Source of the DNA: JAILZP01 sp037444185 | GTDB taxonomy: Bacteria; Bacillota; Desulfotomaculia; Desulfotomaculales; Desulfocucumaceae | Assembly (NCBI GenBank): GCA_037444185.1 | Contig: JBBIMW010000025.1 | Span: 1 to 33,581, forward strand | Direction: 5' to 3' | DNA: 33,581 nucleotides | Part shown: in pieces, positions 31,618 through 33,581 of the stretch | Layout of the letters: each line of letters starts with the position of its first letter | Numbering within the stretch: position 1 is the first letter of the stretch | Position numbers and translations under genes: made by a program | The notes under the pieces: model-generated | What the model was told of the DNA's origin: nothing | The model's database searches: none | The model's input: only the letters and a program-made list of their open reading frames with translations

Positions 31618-32403
31618 ATGATGAATTATGAAAATCTTATTTTGGAGAAGGAAGAGGGCATAGCCCTGGTCACCATCAACCGCCCCAAGGTGCTAAACGC
31701 CTTAAACGGCGAGTTGCTGAAGGAACTGGACGCCGTAACGGAAGAGATGGAAAAGGACCATCAGGTCAGGGTGGTGATAATCACCGGTGCGGGGGAAAAG
31801 GCCTTTGTGGCGGGGGCCGACATCGCATTCATGAGCGGGCTCAGCCCCCTGGAGGCCAGGTACTTCGCCCTGCTGGGGCAGAAGGTGTTCAGTAAAATCG
31901 AAAATATGTCCAAGCCAGTTATTGCGGCGGTTAACGGTTTTGCCTTGGGCGGCGGCAACGAGCTGGCCATGGCCTGTGATATCAGGGTTGCTTCGGAAAA
32001 GGCCAAATTCGGACAGCCCGAGGTGCAATTGGGCCTCATCGCCGGGTTCGGGGGCACCCAGAGGTTGTCCAGGCTGGTCAACCCCGGATTGGCCAAGGAA
32101 GTGCTGTTCACGGCGGACCAGTACGATGCCGAGTCGGCCCGCAAAATGGGGTTGGTCAACCATGTGGTGCCGGCGGGGGAGTTGCTTGAATTCTGCAAGG
32201 CCATGGCCAGGAGAATAGCCGCAAAGGGTCCGGTGGCGGTGAAGCTGACCAAGGAGGCCGTGAACCAGGGGCTGAACATGGACCTGGAAAAAGCCTTTGC
32301 CTTGGAAGCCGATCTGTTCGGGCTGGTTTTCACCACCGACGACAGGAAGGAAGGCATCGGGGCCTTTCTGGAAAAAAGAAAGCCCGCCTTCAACAATAAG
32401 TAA
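31618..32403 (+). CDS. crt: Enoyl-CoA hydratase (crotonase)
   Basis: A 261-residue crotonase that adds water to crotonyl-CoA or removes it from 3-hydroxybutyryl-CoA. The oxyanion-hole segments AFVAGADIAFM and NGFALGGGNELAMACD are present, and both catalytic glutamates are in place (Glu115 in GGNELA, Glu135 in FGQPEVQLGLI). The segment GFGGTQRL is also typical. ATG 31618 (a second ATG follows directly) lies after AGGAGG, and the gene is coupled to hbd. A run of stop-rich bases follows and no clear terminator is seen before the next promoter. Confidence 0.94.
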   Translation: MMNYENLILEKEEGIALVTINRPKVLNALNGELLKELDAVTEEMEKDHQVRVVIITGAGEKAFVAGADIAFMSGLSPLEARYFALLGQKVFSKIENMSKPVIAAVNGFALGGGNELAMACDIRVASEKAKFGQPEVQLGLIAGFGGTQRLSRLVNPGLAKEVLFTADQYDAESARKMGLVNHVVPAGELLEFCKAMARRIAAKGPVAVKLTKEAVNQGLNMDLEKAFALEADLFGLVFTTDDRKEGIGAFLEKRKPAFNNK

Positions 32404-32431
32404 TTAATTAGCAAGGTACGCAAGGAATTCC

Positions 32432-32460
32432 TTGACAGCGGACGAAAACATGTGTAATAT
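32432..32460 (+). promoter_or_regulatory. Strong sigma-A promoter of the TerC gene
   Basis: TTGACA (32432-32437), exactly 17 bp, then TAATAT (32455-32460). This is the best promoter in the window. Transcription would start a few bases before the riboswitch. Confidence 0.85.
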
Positions 32461-32468
32461 AATTATTG

Positions 32469-32593
32469 TCAAAGGGGAGTAGCTTTTTCCGGCAGGCCAA
32501 CAACCGGCCAGCATTTCTGGCCTGGTTCTCCGGGGCAGTCACTGTCGAGCAAGACTTTTGATCCGGTTTGATTATCCGGGTCAAAGGTCTTTT
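32469..32593 (+). promoter_or_regulatory. yybP-ykoY manganese riboswitch
   Basis: The leader opens with AAAGGGGAGTAGC (32471-32483), the hallmark 5' sequence of the yybP-ykoY RNA, continues through a stem-loop region with repeated GGCC/CCGG pieces and reaches CAGTCACTGTCGAGC (about 32537-32550), the second conserved arm. Known members bind Mn2+ and control exporters such as TerC/YjbE and MntP. An intrinsic terminator follows, so the switch most likely works by transcription attenuation, with Mn2+ allowing read-through. Its place between a strong promoter and a TerC gene agrees fully. Confidence 0.85.
32553..32593 (+). terminator. Riboswitch expression-platform terminator
   Basis: GACTTTTGATCCGG (32553-32566) pairs with CCGGGTCAAAGGTC (32576-32589) with two G-T pairs and is followed by TTTT. 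It is placed so that the aptamer fold can compete with it. Confidence 0.75.
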
Positions 32594-32661
32594 CGTATGA
32601 TAGGGCATAAAAGCATAATTCCGGGTGTCACAAGAAAAACTGAAAAAAGGAGGGGTTGCCG

Positions 32662-33342
32662 TTGGACTTGGGATTTTTAGGCGGAGTGATCAATATCATA
32701 ATAATCGACCTGGTGCTGGCCGGGGACAATGCCGTGGTGATAGCCATGGCGTGCAGGGAGCTGCCCGATGTTTATCGCAAAAAGGCCATAATTTGGGGAG
32801 CCACCTTGGCCGTGGTGTTCCGGATATTGCTCACCACGGTGGCCGCATTACTGCTCACCATTCCCTTTGTCCAGATGGTGGGAGGACTTTTGCTGGCCTG
32901 GATTGCCATCAAACTTCTCTATCCGCAAAAGGAAAAGAGTGAAACGGAGCAGGTCTGCATCAAAGATTTCCGCAAGGCGCTGATAACTATTATCTGGGCC
33001 GACGTAATAATGAGCCTTGATAATGTGCTTGCTGTGGCCGGGGCCTCCGGGGGCGACATCCGCCTGCTGATATTCGGCCTTGCCCTGAGCGTGCCCATAG
33101 TGCTGTTCGGCAGTTCTCTACTATCGAATCTGATGCGTAAATATCCGTGGATTATCTATCTCGGCGCCGGTGTGCTGGCGTGGACGGCGGGAAAAATGCT
33201 GGTTCACGATAAATTTGTAGTAAATTATCTGCATATCCTTCCTTATGCCGGAATTATTATTCCGCTGGCCTTTGTGGCGCTGGTCATTCTTGCCGGCAGG
33301 CAAGTGCGGCGCACCCGGGAGACGGTTTCCGGAGGAGCGTGA
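32662..33342 (+). CDS. TerC/YjbE-family membrane protein, probable Mn2+ exporter
   Basis: A 226-residue integral membrane protein of the YjbE branch of TerC, with about seven helices. The paired acidic motifs that line the metal path are DLVLAGDNAVVIAMA in the first helix and WADVIMSLDNVLAVAG in the middle. A short basic/acidic cytoplasmic loop (YPQKEKSETEQ) separates the halves. The Mn2+-sensing yybP-ykoY leader directly upstream points to manganese export. The start is TTG 32662, eight bases after AAGGAGG; TTG 32656 lies too close to it. A cytochrome-biogenesis-type gene begins 18 bp downstream and may be cotranscribed. Confidence 0.92.
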   Translation: MDLGFLGGVINIIIIDLVLAGDNAVVIAMACRELPDVYRKKAIIWGATLAVVFRILLTTVAALLLTIPFVQMVGGLLLAWIAIKLLYPQKEKSETEQVCIKDFRKALITIIWADVIMSLDNVLAVAGASGGDIRLLIFGLALSVPIVLFGSSLLSNLMRKYPWIIYLGAGVLAWTAGKMLVHDKFVVNYLHILPYAGIIIPLAFVALVILAGRQVRRTRETVSGGA

Positions 33343-33360
33343 GATTAAGGGGGCAGGGCG

Positions 33361-33581
33361 GTGGGAACCGAGATCAACGCGACACTGGGGGCCGCCTTTC
33401 TGGCCGGGGTGCTTTCATTTTTTTCTCCCTGCATACTGCCCCTGCTGCCGGTTTATGTGTCTCAGCTGACGGCGGCGGCCGGCCGCCGGAGGGGGGCCTG
33501 GGGGACATCACTGCAGGCCGCGGTGTTTGTTTTGGGTTTCACCGTGGTTTTTGTGGGTTTGGGGATGGCCTCCAGTTTTGT
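33361..33581 (+). CDS. ccdA: CcdA/DsbD-family thiol-disulfide membrane protein, 3' truncated by window
   Basis: The first 73 codons of a membrane protein that runs off the right edge. The opening GVLSFFSPCILPLLPVYVSQ is the signature first helix of CcdA/DsbD, including the redox-active Cys next to Pro. A second helix (LQAAVFVLGFTVVFVGLGMA) follows. Such proteins carry reducing power across the membrane for cytochrome c maturation or for extracytoplasmic thiol enzymes. GTG 33361 follows AAGGGGG by about nine bases. The gene may be cotranscribed with the TerC gene. Confidence 0.9.
   Translation, partial: MGTEINATLGAAFLAGVLSFFSPCILPLLPVYVSQLTAAAGRRRGAWGTSLQAAVFVLGFTVVFVGLGMASSF

Noticed and set aside
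1..33581. tRNA, rRNA, tmRNA, SRP RNA or RNase P RNA genes
   Set aside because: No cloverleaf with GTTCGA-type arms or conserved RNA cores was noticed in any intergenic region.

Overview
The window looks like a chromosomal piece of an anaerobic, moderately GC-rich, spore-former-type Firmicute. The best guess is the Peptococcaceae/Desulfotomaculum/Pelotomaculum group or a relative. The reasons are the strong AAGGAGG-type ribosome binding sites with many GTG and TTG starts, a multimeric NAD(P)-linked [FeFe] hydrogenase with its HydEFG maturases, two different EtfAB pairs, and a complete acyl-CoA to acetyl-CoA gene set. The genus is inference; no rRNA or other taxonomic marker is present.

Layout. 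1-460: no convincing gene, but one copy of a ~95-nt dispersed repeat. 461-3712: a small cupin, convergent with an etfB-etfA-(GlcD-like protein) operon on the minus strand. 3815-5218: a pRiA4b ORF-3-like gene (minus). 5326-6243: an EamA/DMT permease with its own promoter. 6537-11665: a five-gene peptide/nickel-type ABC importer operon. 11666-12591: a 0.9-kb hairpin-rich spacer with the second repeat copy, two intrinsic terminators and a candidate FadR-type operator. 12592-16796: acyl-CoA dehydrogenase, a second etfB-etfA pair and a soluble HdrD-like iron-sulfur protein. 16935-18119: thiolase. 18116-21872: hydE-hydF-hydG on the minus strand. 22074-29619: a divergent hydrogenase operon with two DRTGG proteins, two kinase-type ATPases, a putative sensory [FeFe]-hydrogenase (frameshifted here) and HndA, HndB, HndC, HndD. 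29603-30541: a LysR regulator (minus). 30758-32403: 3-hydroxybutyryl-CoA dehydrogenase and crotonase. 32432-33342: a TerC/YjbE membrane protein behind a yybP-ykoY (Mn2+) riboswitch. 33361 to the end: the start of ccdA.

How it fits together. Dehydrogenase, crotonase, hydroxyacyl-CoA dehydrogenase and thiolase interconvert butyryl-CoA and two acetyl-CoA. The second EtfAB plus the HdrD-like protein would carry electrons between the dehydrogenase and a further carrier. NADH from Hbd and reduced ferredoxin could feed the HndABCD hydrogenase, whose H-cluster is built by HydEFG. This is the equipment expected of syntrophic or sulfate-reducing butyrate oxidation, or of butyrate formation run the other way. 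The first EtfAB resembles the bifurcating type and is paired with an unusual GlcD-like protein.

The most noteworthy items are the regulatory-looking genes interleaved with the hydrogenase genes, the frameshift in the putative H2 sensor, the dispersed repeat, the FadR-like operator in front of the dehydrogenase operon, and the degenerate GlcD-like partner of the first EtfAB.
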